This document shows, in pieces, positions 10,576-23,269 of a stretch of DNA of 64,000 bases. This DNA comes from Onthophagus taurus (taxonomy: Eukaryota; Arthropoda; Insecta; Coleoptera; Scarabaeidae): assembly GCF_036711975.1 (NCBI RefSeq), contig NC_091976.1, positions 24,676,001 to 24,740,000 of the forward strand, in the 5' to 3' direction. Numbering within the stretch: position 1 is the stretch's first letter; each line of letters opens with the position of its first letter. A program made the position numbers and the translations under genes. The notes beneath the pieces were generated by a model. That model had not been told where the DNA came from and did no database searches. It was given only the letters and a program-made list of their open reading frames with translations.

Positions 10576-12838
10576 AATGACAAAATGTGTACGAATATTA
10601 AGAATCTTGTCATATTTAGCAATGATTGGTATCGAGTTAAGCAGCATGATTTCTCAACAGATCAACACTCTCCAATGTAAATCCGATGAGTCATTTATGT
10701 GTAAATGATTAATATATGCTTCCTCAACATCTTGGCATAATTTAACATCTATATTTCTTTTCTATTTTCTTGATATCTTCTAGAGCTTTACTATCGCGGC
10801 AGTACAAAATTATACCTAAAGTATTTCCACCCTAGCGCCAGTAATCCATACATATGGAAAATTACTTATACGTTGGAGGTCTTATTCCGTTCTTCCTTAT
10901 AGAATTGAATCCAACTTTACGAGGAATATATTTTCAACAAACAAATATATATATTAGTGAGTCAATTATAAAACATTAAACGTACTTTTTCTTCCACTCT
11001 CATTTAAGAAATAAGTCCTGTTATTTTTGTTCGTGTTGTTTCAACTTCCACGGAAGGACGCAATAAACGATGATGGAAGCTGATTCGACGCTAGTCCGAG
11101 GGGAGAACGTGTCCAGAATAGACTCGGGACAACGGAAACTGCTTGTGGACGCTATTGAAAATTACCGTTAAATCACAAACTTCCATTCTGGGCGTTTCAG
11201 CGATTATCGCGACCAGTTTTCAATTAAAGAATGTAAAAGTTGACGCTTTTTAACGTTCCACCTAGTAATGCTCAATTATTTTCAAATTTATTACACGATA
11301 ATTACCGTCGTATAATGCAAATATGGTAAACTGTTAAACGTGAGATGAAAGCGAAGAGTTTAGTTCAACTTTCTTGGGGAGTTTTATGATGTCTTTCTTG
11401 GTGAATTACCTGGAGGGATTCTTGCTAATTTTAAACTCCGATATTTTCGTGGAAACGCAACCAATCGTAAGACCTCCCGGCGCTAAAATACAACAATCCT
11501 GTGTTTGCGGAGCCGGGCCGCGTCTGAACCCTAATAAGGCTTATTTAAATATACTTCCTCCGCACTATTTGACCGGTAAACAAGTTGGGGAAGGCCGTGG
11601 AAGCCGCCATAGCCTACCCAGACGCAGCAGGACGTCGGTCCTGTACCGACTGCGGTTTTCATCACTAATTTCTAGTCCACACAACTCCCCGGCCTGGAAT
11701 CCTGTTAATTGCTTTTAGAGTTCGGATTGTTTAACTACAGTTCTACAGCCGAGTGCTTGCCTCTCTCTTCGCGTTTCTCCTCTCGCGTGTACCCGCGTGT
11801 ATGTGTGTACACGCGCTCTTGCGGCGAATTGTACGGTTCGCCAATTTTCATTACCCGGACTACTAATTTGAACAATAAATAAAACCGACGCCTCGCGTTT
11901 CCCACTGCCTCTCTTTGTTCTGTTTCACAAATTGTACAACGTTTACTAAATCAAACTATAAACACTTTAACAATAAAATTTTAAAAACCTTCAATCCCAA
12001 AACCAGCTGAACGATAGTTATCTAAATAGGGCTAGAAAAATTCTTCTAAAACCGTTTCAGGCATTTCAGCTCGAAACAACGACCATTAAACTCTAAATTT
12101 AACGAACGCAACTCTGAATTTAAGGTTTTTATTGTTTGTATAACTCTCGGCGATCGGACACCTAAACGCCGCGACGTCCCGAACGACGATAATAAAATGG
12201 GGAAGGAGGGCCCCCTTTAAATCCTGCTAGGGTCCTCAGAACCGCTGCGTGCCCGTGATTCAAACGAAACGGGCGGCCGTCAAATAAAACGGGACACGTG
12301 TACCGTCCCGTGTACGATACATTTTATAACGTGTCGTAAAACACCTCCGATTTAAACGCTAACCCGTCTTTGTTACTTCAAAAACATTGGAGCCAATTTT
12401 AAAAATGACCCTCTAATTTTAACCAATTAAAATTGGTATCAATTACGACCTAATTAAAGTCGTGTATAAAATTGCTGAAACGCATCGCCGAAATCCGAAC
12501 GTGTACGATAACGGAACATTGTGGATGTTGACAACGAGCTGTTGACAAAAAGCTGTTGACAAAGATTGTTGCAGACGGCGTTTCTTGGCTAAGATAAGCC
12601 GCGGCATGCAGATATTGCGGCCCAAGGTGATAATTAATACGGAGAAGACCGAAACAAGGACCGGCCGAGATTAGCAGAAAATTAATACGTCCCTGACTGC
12701 GTAATGGATATGACTTAGCGCACCTTCCGTTATCTGTTGCAGTGGTTCTTAAACTTTTATATACATCTTAAAAATCGAAATTAGCTCGATAAATATAAAT
12801 TTACTGAGTCATCTTGACTAAAATATTTTATAGAAGTG
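10576..12838. other. Gene-free stretch, partly CpG-rich
   Basis: No gene recognised. A degenerate relative of the MITE end at 3860 is visible at about 10,835-10,865. From about 11,030 to 12,700 the sequence is more GC-rich, with a pyrimidine-rich run at 11,755-11,800 and a short CpG-rich inverted repeat near 12,288-12,315 (GGGACACGTGTACCGTCCC-like). The 114-codon open frame at 11,374-11,718 matches no family I know. Confidence 0.35.
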
Positions 12839-14981
12839 CAGTAAAGTGCCGATTATCCGTGAACCGTTTAACTGGGGTTCGGATTAACAGTGCTTATGAT
12901 TTATATACTTTTAAAGTTTAACAACAAATTCGCTACGTACTCCGCCATTCCTAATTTTTTTTCGAGAAAAAATCGATATTGTTATGTATCCGAAGAAAGG
13001 CGAACTAAAATAAATCCGGGGAAATCCGCATTATAATCCTATTTTCTCATACGACGGTGTATTACTACAAACGGTTTTCATTCTTACTGTGTAAATACTG
13101 TAGTAATGGCTCCGATGTGAAAACGGGTAGTTTTAACAGTTGAAAAAAAATTAGAAATTATTAAAAGACGTAAACATGGTGAAAGTGTCACTTTGCTGGC
13201 TAACAAATATGGAATTGGACAACAAACCGTACGCGATTTAGTGAAACAGCAGCCCAAATTAGAAACATTTGTTTCTATGTGTGAAACATCAGCTGACTCT
13301 TCACATAGGAAAACAATGAAAGATGGGAAGAGTGAGCAACTGGAAATTGTAATGGTGAAGTGGTTTTTTTCAGTAAAGTTATCACCGAATCTTACACATT
13401 TAGCAGGTTGCGACGTTTTAAAGAAAGGAATGGAATTAAAGAATTACAAATTCAGAACTGCTTAGTGCTGACGATGTTGAAAATACAATTTTTAGAGACG
13501 TTATCAAATGTTATCAAAGAGAGGCGTTTAGTACCTGCGCAAGTATACAATGCTGATGAGACTGGCCTCTATTGGAGTGCAATGCTCACTCGTACATTAG
13601 CATCTGCTAAAGAAAAAACTGCTCCTGGCTATAAAATTAGTAAAGATCGGATTACAGTGTTATGTTGCTCAAATGCTACTGGAGAAGATAAGCTAAAATT
13701 AGCTATAGTAGGGAACTCAAAGTCGTCTAGAGCTTTAAAAGACTTAAAAAAGATCCCAGTCGAATACTATAACAACCGTTCTGCGTGGATGACATGAGAC
13801 ATTTTTGAAATGTGGTTTAAAAATGCGCTATCTCATTGGCCAGTTGAAGTGTTGTCAGTTGAGAACGGAAATATCACAGTTTTGTATCTTCCGCCAAATG
13901 TGAAATGAAGAGATTGTACAGAAAAAATTTAATAAAATTTAATATGCTGTATACAACATATCGTATGTCTAGGGAAAAGTGAAAGTTACTAGAATTGAAA
14001 AATGTTTTAAGAATATTTTATGCGTTAAATCAGATGAAAAACATGAAATTGATAATGATGAACCTTTAGATGTGTTTCAGTAATTAAAAAATATTCAGGG
14101 CTGTGAAGAACTGGATGACGAAAATATTCTGGATTGGCTAAATATTAACTCGAATGTTTTGGACTGTGAACACATGACCGACCATGATCTACTCGATAGA
14201 GTCACCAAACCAATCTCTGAACCGAGTTCACTCCAAGAATGTGGTGACGATGACGTAGAAGATGACACTTTAGAACCACAATCCAAAGTCAGCTGCAAGG
14301 AAGCACTAGCAGGTGCTAAAACTCTTTTAAATTTTATGAAACAGCAAGATGATACCGACTATACAGGGTAATTCAAATTCGACCCTTACCATTGGGATTT
14401 CAGAAACCATATGAGATACAGAAATGGTTAAATGGGGTCAAAGTTGCGTATCTTAGAGCTCATCATTTTTCAACAAAGTTTTTGGATCTAGCCGTTTTAG
14501 TTTTTAAAATATGACCGAAAAACAAAAAAATTACTTTTTCGTTTTTTGCCTAAAATAAAGAAGAAAAATAAAGAAGTTTTATTTTTCGTTTTATCCTGAA
14601 TCTGAAAAAACATTCTTAAGGCAACTTTTTATGAAAAATGTCATGACACAACCAGAAATTTTCTCCGGCGTTTTGTTTTCGTGAAACTATCACCAGGTTT
14701 ATTTTTTCTTATGAACGCCATATTTGATTTTTGCACCAAAAAATAGGATAATTAATTCTGATTTCAATGATATGTCACAATTATTCAAAAAAAAGAATAA
14801 ACGAAAACTAAACGTCGGAGAAAATTTCTAGTTGTGTCATAACATTTGTCATAACATTTTCCATAAAAAGTTGCCTTAAGAATGCTTTTTCAGATTAGCA
14901 ACCACGGCTAGTGTATCCGTGGTTTTCGATTATCCGGTTTCTATTTTCCCCCGATTACCACGGTTAATCGGCACTCGACTG
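12839..14981 (+). mobile_element. Decayed Tigger/pogo-like DNA transposon
   Basis: The 21-bp terminal inverted repeats (CAGTAAAGTGCCGATTATCC at 12,839 and its complement ending at 14,981) match at 18 of 21 positions. The right end abuts TA, the expected pogo-type target; the left flank reads TG and may have decayed. The transposase remnant starts near 13,107 and runs to about 14,370: an N-terminal psq/CENP-B type helix-turn-helix (KKLEIIKRRKHGESVTLLA, NKYGIGQQTVRDL), then the DDE-1 domain with YNADETGLYW carrying the first catalytic aspartate, then an acidic C-terminal tail (CEELDDENILDWL). Stops and frameshifts at about 13,120, 13,370, 13,800 and 13,905 make it inactive, and the region around the second catalytic aspartate is missing. 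Confidence 0.88.
14598..14896. mobile_element. Foldback element nested in the Tigger remnant
   Basis: Two arms of about 80-90 bp are inverted copies: one begins GAATCTGAAAAAACATTCTT at 14,598, the other ends with the near-complement AAGAATGCTTTTTCAGATT at about 14,895. Shared inner words include AAGGCAACTTTTTATG, GTCATGACACAAC and AGAAATTTTCTCCG. There is no coding capacity. It lies just inside the right end of the Tigger element, so it inserted after that element did or was carried by it. Confidence 0.75.
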
Positions 14982-17800
14982 TATTTCAATTTCGCGTAAT
15001 CTGATTATAAGAGATCTTTAATTAAGTATCTATTGATATACATTTTAGATAGGTAAAATATGATGAGTATAAAGAAATCGTTGACCCACAGTTGAAGAAA
15101 CGCTGAAGAAGTGAACACAACAGTATTTCTATATCTACAATACGGTCGAGGTGTACACGGTCCTGGGATATTTTCGTGGAATAATTAATTAATCTCCTCG
15201 GTCGCGATCATCAGTCACTTAATTTACAACACATTAAGAGGCGCTATCTGCGTATCGGATCTTTACACCGAGCCTTACGCGAACGAGAGACGGTGTGGGC
15301 CCGACGAAGCTTTTTCTGCGCCGTTTTGTTGCCTCTTTTGCCAAGGCTGGTCCGGTGGGCCCGCCTTAATTTATTTACCTGGAGGCGGACGCGCTCGGAC
15401 ACAACTGATCCACTTTTCGTTGTCGGATCTATTCTATAAACATCAAACACGCGGTGGTCCACACTCATAATGGACAAGAGATTATTGTGTAAATAAAGCA
15501 CAGCTTGATATCGCAACGTCAAAATTTGCTTTTCCTCCGATCGGAACGCTAAGTTATTTACTCGCGAAGCAGCTTCGTAATCGTAAGAGAGCTTTTAAAA
15601 TTTATTGCCGTTCGCGGTCCAAAGTAAACTTCGCGTAACTGCAATTTGGAATGACGTACGGCCTCTGTGGTGCCGATCGCGTTGCCAGAGGGCAATCGCA
15701 CCGACATCGCCGCTCCCAGTAAATGGGATGTGGTGGTGATTCTTCCGTCATAACCTGACCACTAAGTATTTCCGGCTCCATCCAGTCTAACCACATTCAC
15801 TTTTACAATTTTAAAACATTTTTGGTAAAACTTCCAAATCAGATATCATAAAGATATAAGACATAATAACTTTGTGTGTTATCAGACTTTCTAAAGTTTC
15901 TCTTAAAATAAGACTTGTTTAAAATTATAAGCTGAGAAACGTTGGTGATCTCGGGTTTGGGTCGACGATATCGCCGACCTCTCTCTACGAGGAAAGCGCG
16001 GGGCCGTCGCGTTAATATTTAAAATTTATGGTCTCGAACAAGGGCGGAGGAATTAGTTCAAGTTTACACAGACCCCAACCTGCCTTCGCCGCGTGGCTAC
16101 GCTCGCTTGCCGTATCTGTGTTTTGGTCACGGAGAACAAACTTTGTCCATGTTTAATGAATTTTGCCCAGGATGTATCGCGGGGTGACGGCGGTTTTGAT
16201 ATCCCGCGACGGTACTTCGTTAAAGTTAAACCTGGGGGGTGGTTTGCGATTAGCATAAAAGCTTCAAAATGATCCAGAAAGGTGGAGAGGGGTGATCTCC
16301 GTGTCGAACCGGAATAAACAAAAGTATCGGATTTTTACGACCCGCGTCCGGCTCGGGTTGCACGAGCAATTTCACAGGCCAATTAATTTTCACGGCGAGC
16401 TCGTCGCCCATAAATTTCTTCTTCACTTCTTTGTCTTCCCCCCTCCCGGTTTACCTCGATCGTGTGAGAATGCGTGTGCGGGTGGATAAAACACAAGATA
16501 AATGGTGCGTGTTGCGTTCGTTTGCAAAAATTTTCAATTGAAAAAAGTTTTTAAAACTCTATCATTAATGGTTATTTATCGGTGCCAAGTGTTTATTTAG
16601 GTGGTCATAAATCAACTATATTCCGACCGATAAACACCCCTTTACCGGAACCCATGTAGGTGTTCACTTAAAGTGGAAGGGTGGTACCATATAATCTTCA
16701 TAAGTAGACTTTCAAAGAATATTTATTTACTACTTAATCAGAACCTAACTAATAAAAATATTCAATAATTTCAATCTTCACATCGTAAAGTTGAGAAAAT
16801 GTAAATTTCTGTAATAACAATAACAGTAATCGGGTAATAATTTTCCGTCGTAGTGGTGAGCATATAACGGCCCAGACAGAATTCCGAAGACAAAACATGT
16901 AAATCAACGTTATCGGAGGTTGATCTCCACCACCAAACGGTTACCTAATTATCGCCCGGTAATTTGATACAAAGTTTTACTGCCCGAATACTATACGATA
17001 ATGGGCCGGTTCGAGCATAAAGTCACACCCGAGGCCTGCGGTAGTACTTCTAGTGTATAAGACCTTTGTGGAAAAATTGCACGTCCGGCTCGCTTCTTGT
17101 TCGAACCTGTTGGTAGCGGTAACAGGCGCGGATCTAGATAGGCCGTGAATTGTGACGCACTCTTGGCCACCTAAGATGTGCGAGGACTCGTCGACGTATT
17201 GCCATCGTTCTTCAAGATCAGATATGGAACTGAGAGGAGACGAATTTCAACCGTACGCGGTCGTTAACGTATATACGCTAATGTCGCAAGCAGTTAACCT
17301 CAATCTCGTCATTCATCACGTTCGAAACAAGTAAATTCCGGTTACATGTCGTTTTGTTTACTCAGGAATGTCAGTAAAGTTAATACAGCGATAAAATTGC
17401 TTTGGCTCCTCGTGATGCTTTTCTTGGATACGATCCAATTACTATATTTATAATTATCGAAACGTTGACAATTTGCCATCGAATGCTTTCAACTTAATAT
17501 GTTTTTGAATATGGTTACAAGTATATCTTTCATGAAATTCAAGGACAATGTATTTGTGGGCAAAGCAGTGTTAAAATGGGTCAAGGATAATTCTGATCTC
17601 ATAGGTTATAGTGACCAAACTTAACGAAAATCGTAATAAGTAGATCATTGCCACCTAAAATATCTTGTCTACCGCTAAGAGAAACTCTGGTCTGAGGATC
17701 TGCAACATTTTCAATTTCAGAGTACAGTAGACATAAAAACTCCAGACTAGAAAAGTTGGGCAGAAATCTCTTTCTGCTATTCGACATAGAATTGCTGATT
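14982..17800. other. Gene-free stretch
   Basis: No gene recognised. The parts at 15,240-15,800 and 15,950-16,500 are relatively GC-rich with CpG, and the rest is AT-rich. Short open frames exist on both strands but none has recognisable motifs. Confidence 0.35.
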
Positions 17801-17809
17801 AATTAGCCT

Positions 17810-19690
17810 TGTGCATAATTATAACAATAGTTATTTATTATAATAATAGTTAGTATTACATTAATTTAAGATATAATAATAACATGCAATATGTTGAGAT
17901 ATATCCATTACATTGGCATATATTCATCTATGGAATAAAATCTATCTCGAAGCAATAACCTTTTCACCTGCGCTTTGCATTTCGGTACTGCTTCGTAGGT
18001 TGCAGTTTTCCTAAGCATTCGGATAGTGTAGATAGCACTACTTAGCTTCGCCGTGACATTCTGGACATGGTTTTCAAAGGTAAGTTTCTGATCCAGTAGA
18101 ATACCAAGGAATTTTATACATCTGTTGCCACCTTCCATCTTGGTCGTGAACTTTAATATTTCTGTTTTGATTTCGTTTAGTTTTACGCTGTTATTGTTGA
18201 ACCACAATTTAGTTGTGTCTCTTCCTTACAATAATTAAGAAACGATGTATCATCGGTGTACTGAAGTATGACAGGGGCGTTTACGTTTATTGGCAACTCG
18301 TTGGTGTATATTAAGTAGAGCAACGGACCAAGAATAGAGCCCTGTGGGACACCTATATTCATTACAGTTTCTGTAGAACTTTGTTGTTTTCATTCTGTTT
18401 CTATTAGTTTATTACTGACACCTCTAATTCCATAAAAATGCATTTTTCTAAGTAATATTTTGTGATCCATGGTGTCGAATACCTTGCTTAAATCACAGAA
18501 AATAGCTTATACATTCCTGTTTTTATCAATAGCTTCGAATATGTATTAATCATATGTGCCATAGCTGTTAGTGTGGATTTCCCCTTTCTGTAACCGTGAT
18601 GGCTACCATTCCAGATGTTTTTACATTCAAAATAACTATTTAGACGATCTCGTATGGCCACTTCCCAGATTTTTGATATGGCAGGTAGAATTGATATTGG
18701 TCTGTAATTTTCTAAATAGTGCCCTCCTTTGCCTTTATAAACCGGCGTGATTCTTGGTTTTTTAAGAAGGTCTGGCAATATCCCATCCGCAAAAGAATTG
18801 TTGATCATAATATATATCACGTCAGCAATGTAGGGTATGATTAGTTTTAGCAGTTTTACGGAGAAGCCAAAAGCATCTGGTGTCGTTTTGCTTTTCAGAT
18901 TGTAGACAATTTGTAGTACTTCCTCGTTAGTGGTTGGATAAAGAAAAAAATGACAGTTGAGGATTCATTGGCATGTTTTGCACCAGCGATGTTGGGTTGC
19001 AATCGGAATTGATTGTTTTTGTCGCATTTTTGCCAATTGCGGTAAATCTATTTTCTTTAAATATTGGTTTCTGAAGTTTCTGTATACTTGTTTACTTTGC
19101 TCATCGTTTTTCACCTGCTTGATTACTTCTAGGGCGTCCAAGTTGTTTTTCATTTCTTTTAATTCGTCAGTCCACCACTCTATACGGTTTTCTACCAATG
19201 CATTTGTTTTTACAAGCTTCATAGGGAAACATTTGTCGAATGTGTTTTTAAATTCAGCAAAGAATTTATCGTAGTCAGATGGTAAACCCTCAAGAATGTC
19301 GACCCAGTTCCTAGAGCGAACTTCATTTATGAATGTCTCTATTTTATCATTTGTAAATATTCTCTTCATTGGCAGGTCAACCGAAATACGAGTACCAGTC
19401 AATTCAATGGTAAGCATAATTTCGCTCATTAACTAGTATATTATCTATACATGTTCTTGATTCACAGGTTACTCTAGAAAGTTCTCTAGTCAGGACGCGG
19501 AAGCCAAAAGACGAACACAATTCCTCAAACTAACTTTGGATCTTGCTATGTTGCATCATGTTTTATTCCACATATTTCCATATCTAATTCTAAGGAATTT
19601 GATTTTATTTCAATCAACTCTTTTGCAGGGATTTGTGGTTTCACGTAAATTGCTACATCCCCATGTTTGAACCGTTTTCATAAGAAATAT
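17810..19690 (-). pseudogene. Jockey/CR1-like non-LTR retrotransposon, broken
   Basis: On the minus strand the order is: end of an APE-type endonuclease (HGDVAIYVKPQI, near 19,650-19,680), a linker (18,965-19,429, with IEWWTDELKEMKNN), and the reverse transcriptase from about 18,840 with RITPVYKGKGGHYLENYRPI and SILPAISKIWE. The active site follows: PQGSILGPLLYLIYTNELP, then YTDD at 18,249-18,260. The palm/thumb end (FLGILLDQKLTFENHV) is at about 18,080-18,120. The frame is interrupted near 18,490 and 18,930 and elsewhere. No RNase H is seen. The low-coordinate end runs into TTATTATAATAATAG-like sequence, possibly the 3' tail. Confidence 0.85.
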
Positions 19691-19869
19691 GTTGCCAAGT
19701 TATAGTTCTGTAAATGTAAATGTATATCCTCATGGAGAAGTGATTCCGATTCAATGTGTTTCGCCCATACACATAAACAATTTTTAATTTATTCGGAAGA
19801 TGTTGCCATGCAATCCATGATTTTCAACGTCCAATACAAGTTAAAATCTACGCGGTACGGTCCTGACTT

Positions 19870-19998
19870 TGAATGTTTGAAGGCGAGGTCATATCAGGGT
19901 CAATGCATATAAGTTGACCTTAACTTCAATTTGCCGATTGACGAACCTCCTCCTGGAATCTAAAGGTTACGCGGTGTGACCTTGACCTTGAGGGTCCA
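19870..19998. promoter_or_regulatory. Cluster of AGGTCA-type nuclear receptor half-sites
   Basis: Within about 110 bp there are AGGTCA (about 19,887), GGGTCA (about 19,898), TGACCT (about 19,916) and the doublet TGACCTTGACCTT (about 19,979), whose complement AAGGTCAAGGTCA resembles extended half-sites bound by FTZ-F1- and ERR-type receptors. The whole unit also appears twice in rough form (ACGCGGT...TGAC...TTGA), so a repeated sequence unrelated to regulation is an alternative. Confidence 0.35.
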
Positions 19999-19999
19999 G

Positions 20000-21866
20000 A
20001 AAGAAAAATGTAAAATTCAATATACAACAAAATAATTTTTTTAATTAGTATTTATCGAATTTTATTATTCACTTTTGTTTAGCAGTTAACTTTTGAAACA
20101 TCCTGCGTTTGATGCTATAAAAAACTAAATCAGTTTGAGAGAAACGATTTTTTACAAACAATTTACAAACTGTTAAATTCCTGTAAAGTATTTCTCCATT
20201 CCTCGTAGCTAAAATTCCTCTGGTACTAGTACACATTTCTGCGACATTCTAATTGGAATGTTTTACTCGGAAGAATGGAAAACAACGTTTTCCCAATTAA
20301 CCTACAAAAAGGCTAACATTGTATCTCCATCCGGATGAAAGAAACTCGTTGAACTCCAGTTTATATGTGAATCACCTCAGCTCTTTTATTTATAAATTAA
20401 TAAGTGTGGCTCGGGTCCAGTTTTAAGAGGAGTAGTAGAACAGCAGTAAGCGCTCACTTTATGCTCAGACGTGACATCGGGGACAATAAACTAGTCTCTT
20501 TATTGTTAGCGAGAGACCAGACAATGGCCATGCATTTTTGATCCGGTCTATCTATGCGGCAGTTCCAAATTACCGAGACCTAGAGCTCGAAAGGCGGAAA
20601 TACGTTTTTCGGTGGCCTCTTGAGTTATGTACCGAATGAAAAATTTTACAGTTATTGCACGCTGGCGGAAAATTCAATTGTAAATGTCGTAAAAAGTAGT
20701 TTTATTACAACTGCATCGTTATTTCGAATAATACTACTCTTTGAGGTGAAATTGTCTCAAGTAGCATCAGAAAGGCCCACCTGCCCCACAAAGGATGTGA
20801 CCGCCCGCATTAAGGTCTTCGGACAAGAAAGTGTACCTCGTCCTTGGACCATATTACAATGTATTGGTCGCCAGTGCACTACAATCCTTTGCATCGTTAA
20901 GTAGATGGTGGTTAGGCCTCTGTGGACACCGCACGCTTATTAGCAGGCTGTGTGCTGCCCTTTGTTGGTCGCAATTTAAGACTTCTTTGTATCAGCTCGC
21001 GCCAGTTTATATAGTCATTGGCGGGTTTTTTCCTTCGAAACCTAAGGACGCCGGCGTATTGAGCGCAAACGGCCTCGAACGGCCGACAAGAAGCAAAGAA
21101 GCGACGGCAAAGGGCAAAATTAGAATAGGTATGCATTGTAACATCCCGTCTATAGAGCATTGTGTCGCGTTCTTATAAAAAAAAGATTTCGCTTTATGTT
21201 AACTGTTAAGTGACCGCTTGTTCTACCGGTTAAGGACCAGAGAACCGCGGCGACAATGCTCAAGATAAAAGACCCCGTGGAAGTACTCGATTTTTTGAGT
21301 TACACGCATAAACGATTCACTACATACGATCTGATAATTTGATACGCCGCACTTGAATTGAGAACCTCACAACCTGTACACGACGTACATTTTAGAACGG
21401 AAATTATAGTTCATTATAAACCGGTAATTAACACATTGTAAGCAATAATCTTTTCGATCCAACTAACTATAAAATGTATTTCTTTGTGGTGCACATTTCT
21501 ATTGTTAAACTTGATTAAAACTGTACTGATCGTTTTTCTGTGGTTTTTAAACAAAGTATATAAGAGAATAAAAAAACCATTAAACGATCATCATTCTTTT
21601 AATAATTAAAACCGTGAATTGTTCCACTGATGAGTCATATGACATCAAATCGAGGTGATAGATACTAATAATATTTATAGTTAAGTTCTATTTTTATTTC
21701 TTACATTGTTAGATTGGTAACAACTATAACTTCAAGTTATGTGGATCTTTATAAACTTATTAGGAACTGATTCAAACTTTCGTTAAACTTTTGGAGTCGA
21801 TATTGTAAGAAAGAAATCTTTTAGGTCTAAAAACAAAAATCAAAGTCTTAACTTATTGTGTATACG
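20000..21866. other. Gene-free stretch with moderately GC-rich centre
   Basis: No gene recognised. The part at about 20,400-21,170 is less AT-rich and has overlapping open frames of 80-115 codons on both strands, none with known motifs. The flanking parts are AT-rich. Confidence 0.35.
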
Positions 21867-22227
21867 CAATCTCAGACATTCAACTGATGTTCTTGTTTTG
21901 CAGCTTCTCCACATTCAGTACTAGTTTTCATAGTAAAGCTTCACGTTCTTCGCCTTTTGTATTTGTTATTTCACTTTTCCAGAGTCTACGAGTACTAAGA
22001 TTCGTACATAGCAAAAGACAGAACGTTTCGAGAACAATCAGGACAATTTGTTGTGGATATGGACCAACACTTACTGTAGTATTCAGTATATGTAGTTTTT
22101 GCAAAAGAATGCAAGATAAAGACTCTGGAAAAGACAAACGACAAATAAAAAACGTGAGGAACCTGAAACTTTACTATGAATGTGGAGTAGCTGCAAAACA
22201 AGAACATCAGTTCAATGTCTGAGATTG
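21867..22227. mobile_element. Snap-back element with arms of about 110 bp
   Basis: The left arm begins CAATCTCAGACATTCAACTG and the right arm ends with its near-complement (one mismatch in the first 20). Pairing continues through TGTTCTTGTTTTGCAGC, CTCCACATTCA, CATAGTAAAG and CTTTTCCAGAGTCT. Because of the symmetry, both strands show an almost identical open frame starting MFLFCS from the two ends; neither is a gene. Confidence 0.8.
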
Positions 22228-22789
22228 AGTGTTCATATCAGCTAGAAAGAAAGGATTCATTCACAAATAGACGCAAGTAAGGATGAAAGATACGTGGATG
22301 TTGAATAGCTGGCAAAACAAATAACAAAATAATAATGAACATCAAAAAGTAAAGTACTTGAAACATTTGTAAGGGCATACCTGGATCAAGTATCCTGAAG
22401 ACTTCCTTATAAAATAGCGATACAGATAGTAAGGTCAGCAATTGTCTTCACCTTTGGAGACCTAAAGAGCGATTTCAGGATTAAACATGGAAAAGGCAAC
22501 GGGTCAAGACCACATTCTATCCTTGAAAAGCTTGCCTTAACTATAGCATACTTTCAAGTAGGTATATCAAGTAGTACATATTAATTTGTCTGCTAAATAC
22601 AGCTGGAAACACTGTTGTGTGAAAGATTCTGTAAACACAGAAAAGTTAATATTGGACTTTATATTAGGCATAATCCACTTACAAAAACATGAGATCACTA
22701 AAAGATATAATACGCAATTCTGGCAGTTTTCAATAATAACTTAGGAGCTTTCGACAACCTTCGAAAATCTTCTAAGAATTATGAGATTT

Positions 22790-22990
22790 TTCAGTGAATA
22801 TCTGGATTAAATAGGAATTTGATTGGACAAGACTGAGTTCTGATATCAATCATATCGAACATGTTTGGGATGAGATGAATTTACATTGAAAGCTGATATT
22901 GAGCTTTTTAAGTTGTTTAGTGACTTATTGCTAGAATATGTCGAGATATATGGACCGCGTTATACATCACTTGACTAAGCGACATTTTAT
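22790..22990 (+). pseudogene. Tc1-like transposase C-terminal fragment
   Basis: The plus strand reads DWTRLSSDINHIEHVWDEMN, which corresponds to the WPxxSPDLNPIEHVWDEL motif around the second and third acidic residues of Tc1 transposases. It is followed, after stops, by MSRYMDRVIHHLTKRHF. Only about 65 codons remain and the frame is broken. The stretch from 22,228 to 22,790 may be more of the same element, but I see no clear motif there. Confidence 0.65.
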
Positions 22991-23269
22991 TGTTTTTAAA
23001 GATTTTTATGCTGTCTGGTAGGTAAAGGTGTAACTTATCTTAGAAAAAATGCAGAATACCGAAAGACCTAAAATACTATTTGTTTTAAAGAATAAAGCTA
23101 AGCGCCAGTCATGTTATACGATTTCAAGTCTGATTTGCATCATATGTCTAAGAAACCGACTTAGATATGACACTTAGATACACCAAGAAATTCTACAATA
23201 GAAAAAATAGATGAACCTACAATTTCGGACCAATGTCGTTTTCTAGATATTAGTATAAAATTAAAAGTA

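Noticed and set aside
21887-22222. Open frame starting MFLFCS on the plus strand, with a twin on the minus strand
   Set aside because: Both are produced by the symmetry of a snap-back element.
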